NCBI RefSeq assembly: GCF_019396385.1
Contig: NZ_JAHKRN010000059.1
Location: forward strand, 1 to 53,388
Direction: 5' to 3'
DNA: 53,388 bases
Source: Nonomuraea harbinensis
Lineage (GTDB): Bacteria > Actinomycetota > Actinomycetes > Streptosporangiales > Streptosporangiaceae
Shown here: one piece after another, positions 51,303-53,388 of the stretch
Layout: every line of letters starts with the position of its first letter
Numbering within the stretch: position 1 is the first letter of the stretch
The notes under the pieces: generated by a model
Databases searched by the model: none
Seen by the model: the letters and a program-made list of their open reading frames with translations, nothing else
What the model was told of the DNA's origin: nothing
Position numbers and translations under genes: made by a program

Positions 51303-53296
51303 GTCGGCCTCTGGTTGATCTCGATGACCGGCAGCAGGGTCGCCTGGGCCGCGGCGCTGATCTGGTGGGGAGTGGGCCCGGCGGGGGTGGCAACGTCGGC
51401 GAGCTGGCCGAGCAGCCGGTCCAGGGCAGCCTGGCCGTCGTCGACGGCGGCTCGTTCGTCGTCGGTGAGCGGGATGGTGGCGAGCATGCGCTGCAGGTTG
51501 TCTTTAGCCTCCAGGAGCAGGGCCTTGGAGGAGTCCTTGGGGGTGTAGAAGTCGCACTTGGCGCAGGCCATCCGGTGCGGGCACTGCTCATAGAAGGTGT
51601 AGTTGCAGAACCCGTGCCCCAGGTCGTAGTACTGCCATGGCTCTCCGGCGGCCGCGGCTCCGCTCTCCACGGCGCCCCTGTCGACCAGCACCTCGATGGT
51701 GCGAACGTTGCGTTCGAAATATCCAGCATCGGTGTAGGCCCGCGTCAGCGTCGTCGGGGTGATCTTGGCGTAGTTCTGGGTGGACTGCGGGGAGCGGTGC
51801 CCGAGCCAGGCTTGCAGCTCGAACAGCGTCATCGGCTCCTTGGCGTTGTAGAGCTGGCTGGCGATGGTCGAGCGGGCCCGGTGGCTGGTGATGTTCCCGC
51901 GGACGTCAGTGGCCGGCACGCCTGCCTTGCGGCAGAGCATGGGGATGACGGTGTTGTTGATGTAGGAGGAGGAGACACGGCGGGCCCGGAAGGCGAACAG
52001 TAGGTTCACCTGCTCGCCGGTGCGGCGGTCGACGAAGAGCGGCTGGTCGGGGCGGACGGCCTGCCAGGCGTCGATGGCCTGGCCGAGGATCGGGTCAACG
52101 GGCTTGGTGAATGCGGTTCCGGTCTTGTGGGTGGGAACGTCCAGGAGGCAGACCGCGTCGCGGGCCAGGACCTGGTCGGAGTCGCCGGGGATCGGGGCGT
52201 CCTGGTGCTGCCAGCGGATGCATCCCAGGCGCAGCCGGGCGATCTCGTCACTGCGCAGCCCGCTGAACAGCCAGGTCACGGTGATCGCGCGGACGAGCTC
52301 GATCGGATAGAAGTGCCCTGATCTGGTCTGCGGCAGGTCTTCCTGGTCGAGGTTCAGTCCCGCCCATAACAGCTTGGCCCAGATCTCGTCGGCGATCACG
52401 CGGGGGTTCGGGCCAAGGAGCGCGGCGATGCTGCGCGGGGTCGCCAGCGCGCGTTGCGGGTCGAAACGGCGGGGCAGCCATTCCCATTCCTGGCAGTCGG
52501 CGAAGAACCTGCGCAGCGCGGCGAGCTGCCCCTCCTTACTGCTGGCTTCCAGCGGCTTGCCGACGCGGTCCTTGAGGCCGACGGTGCGCTGGACGTAGTC
52601 ACCGACGTTCATCCGGTCGAGCGCGGCGACCCAAGCCGCGCAGGTCTGCCGGGTCCAGTCCGCCGGATCGGCGGCGTCGGGATGCTCGGCCTGGAGCCAG
52701 CGGCCGACTTTGAGCAGGTTGGAGCGGACGCCGCTGCGGGTGCGGGGCGTCAACGTCGAGGTGGCATGCCAGCGGTCCACCCACCGCTCCCAATCCGGTG
52801 CGCCGCCCGTCGCCCGGCCCGAGTGACGGCCGGTGCCCTGCCGGGGCGGATCGCAGAACCCCAGCGCGCTCACCGCCCGTTGCAGGGCATGCAAGGTATT
52901 CATCTGCGTGCCCGGCAGCAGACGCTCGCGCCGCACCCGATCGAACAGCTCGGTGGTCAACTCGTCGACGTGAGGGCTGCGGTTGAGCAGGAACAGCCGG
53001 CACGCCACCATCGGCAACAACGTGTCGTCATCGCGGCCGAGCCGATAACCCCACTCGTCCAGGACGGCTCGAACCTGGGCGATCTCGTTACTCAACCGGT
53101 CGCGCCCGAAGATCTGCCGGGCCAGGGTGAGGCGTTGGAAGCTGCCGAGCCGGTCGAAGCCGGTGAAGGAGCCCAGCAGGTAGGCGTGCGCCGCCAGGTA
53201 GGGACGGACCTCGTCACCGGCCCAAGCAGGCGCGTTGCGATGAAAGTCGGTCTGGTCACGGCCCTCTCTGTCAGACTGCTGTGGTACATGGGACAG
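51299..53296 (-). CDS. Transposon-type tyrosine recombinase with C-terminal Cys cluster
   Basis: The protein is about 665 residues. Catalytic residues: Arg in SGLRSDEIARLRLG, Lys in PTHKTGTAF, His-x-x-Arg in ITSHRARSTIA, His in LGHRSPQS and nucleophile Tyr in TQNYAKI. A C-terminal zinc-like cluster reads GFCNYTFYEQCPH then CAKCDFY, as in Tn554-like and related transposon recombinases. The frame has no ATG, GTG or TTG before 53095, yet coding sequence clearly extends further (TDFHRNAPAWAGDEV, LLGSFTGFDRLGSF). A CTG at 53296 with AAAAGGA five bases upstream is the best start. An alternative is ATG 53289 with a frameshift near 53245. Confidence 0.82.
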   Translation of the reverse strand: MSHVPQQSDREGRDQTDFHRNAPAWAGDEVRPYLAAHAYLLGSFTGFDRLGSFQRLTLARQIFGRDRLSNEIAQVRAVLDEWGYRLGRDDDTLLPMVACRLFLLNRSPHVDELTTELFDRVRRERLLPGTQMNTLHALQRAVSALGFCDPPRQGTGRHSGRATGGAPDWERWVDRWHATSTLTPRTRSGVRSNLLKVGRWLQAEHPDAADPADWTRQTCAAWVAALDRMNVGDYVQRTVGLKDRVGKPLEASSKEGQLAALRRFFADCQEWEWLPRRFDPQRALATPRSIAALLGPNPRVIADEIWAKLLWAGLNLDQEDLPQTRSGHFYPIELVRAITVTWLFSGLRSDEIARLRLGCIRWQHQDAPIPGDSDQVLARDAVCLLDVPTHKTGTAFTKPVDPILGQAIDAWQAVRPDQPLFVDRRTGEQVNLLFAFRARRVSSSYINNTVIPMLCRKAGVPATDVRGNITSHRARSTIASQLYNAKEPMTLFELQAWLGHRSPQSTQNYAKITPTTLTRAYTDAGYFERNVRTIEVLVDRGAVESGAAAAGEPWQYYDLGHGFCNYTFYEQCPHRMACAKCDFYTPKDSSKALLLEAKDNLQRMLATIPLTDDERAAVDDGQAALDRLLGQLADVATPAGPTPHQISAAAQATLLPVIEINQRPT

Positions 53297-53343
53297 ATGA
53301 GTCCTTTTGATGTAAAGCAGGGCGAGACAGGACGATCGAGACA

Positions 53344-53388
53344 GTGACGATGACCCTCGCCGACCAGGCCGCCATGACGGGGCAGGAT
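53344..53388 (+). CDS. Start of a divergent gene cut by the window end (partial)
   Basis: A GTG at 53344 (or ATG 53350) opens an uninterrupted frame reading VTMTLADQAAMTGQD to the window edge, 48 bp divergent from the recombinase start. Too short to identify; a weak purine stretch (GAGACAGGACGA) precedes it. It may be a second recombinase-associated gene of the same mobile element. Confidence 0.35.
   Translation, partial: MTMTLADQAAMTGQD

Overview
The window is about 70% G+C. It uses GTG, TTG and probably CTG starts, has many ATGA/GTGA stop-start overlaps, and carries an AfsR/SARP-type regulator, an ECF sigma factor, ROK/GntR/TetR regulators and Tat or long signal peptides. This points to a filamentous actinomycete, perhaps of the Streptosporangiales (Nonomuraea-like); the genus is a guess from gene style, not a measured placement.

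Layout. 1-3.1 kb is debris: a broken RHS/YD-repeat exoprotein, a broken tyrosine integrase and the C-terminal half of an Erm rRNA methylase. 3.2-12.8 kb (all minus strand) is a secreted-protein block: a ROK regulator, a 1665-residue ThuA/glucose-sorbosone-dehydrogenase/PKD/CBM exoprotein, then a WxL-like secreted protein, a DUF916-like membrane-anchored protein, a one-pass membrane protein and a YtkA-like anchored protein. The last three overlap by GTGA. A sugar phosphate isomerase/epimerase (13.6 kb, plus strand) faces away from the ROK gene.

15-23.3 kb is a tightly overlapped minus-strand catabolic operon: lipoprotein binding protein, two permeases, two ABC ATPases (one with Asn in the switch-His position), a succinate-semialdehyde-type dehydrogenase, a 54-codon small ORF and an iron-type alcohol dehydrogenase. 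A divergent FCD-type GntR regulator leads a plus-strand trio with a DJ-1/PfpI protein and an alpha/beta hydrolase (23.7-25.9 kb). 25.9-29.2 kb is a second scar: an endonuclease/helicase pseudogene, a complete-looking group II intron with its RT/maturase and domain V, and a small broken membrane ORF.

29.2-38.6 kb looks like a phosphorylated-glycan scavenging locus: a secreted phosphodiester glycosidase (NAGPA domain), a phosphatase-like protein, an FbpABC/AfuABC-type importer (ATPase, fused permease, lipoprotein), a UTRA-domain GntR regulator and a divergent Tat-exported SGNH hydrolase. Two sites sharing TTGGTWTACAAG suggest one regulon.

39.1-48.5 kb holds an ECF sigma factor with a membrane partner, a TetR/alpha-beta-hydrolase pair with a palindromic operator, and an AfsR-like regulator divergent from an FMN reductase, a 14-TM MFS exporter and an imine-reductase-like protein. 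48.5-53.4 kb is mobile: IS3 and ISL3 remnants, a tRNA(CAU) 3'-half that looks like an attachment-site scar, an unrecognised gene, and a transposon-type tyrosine recombinase with an apparent CTG start.

The two loci most worth attention as coherent and possibly undescribed systems are the WxL-like/DUF916 set attached to the ThuA exoprotein, and the phosphodiester glycosidase/AfuABC-like locus.
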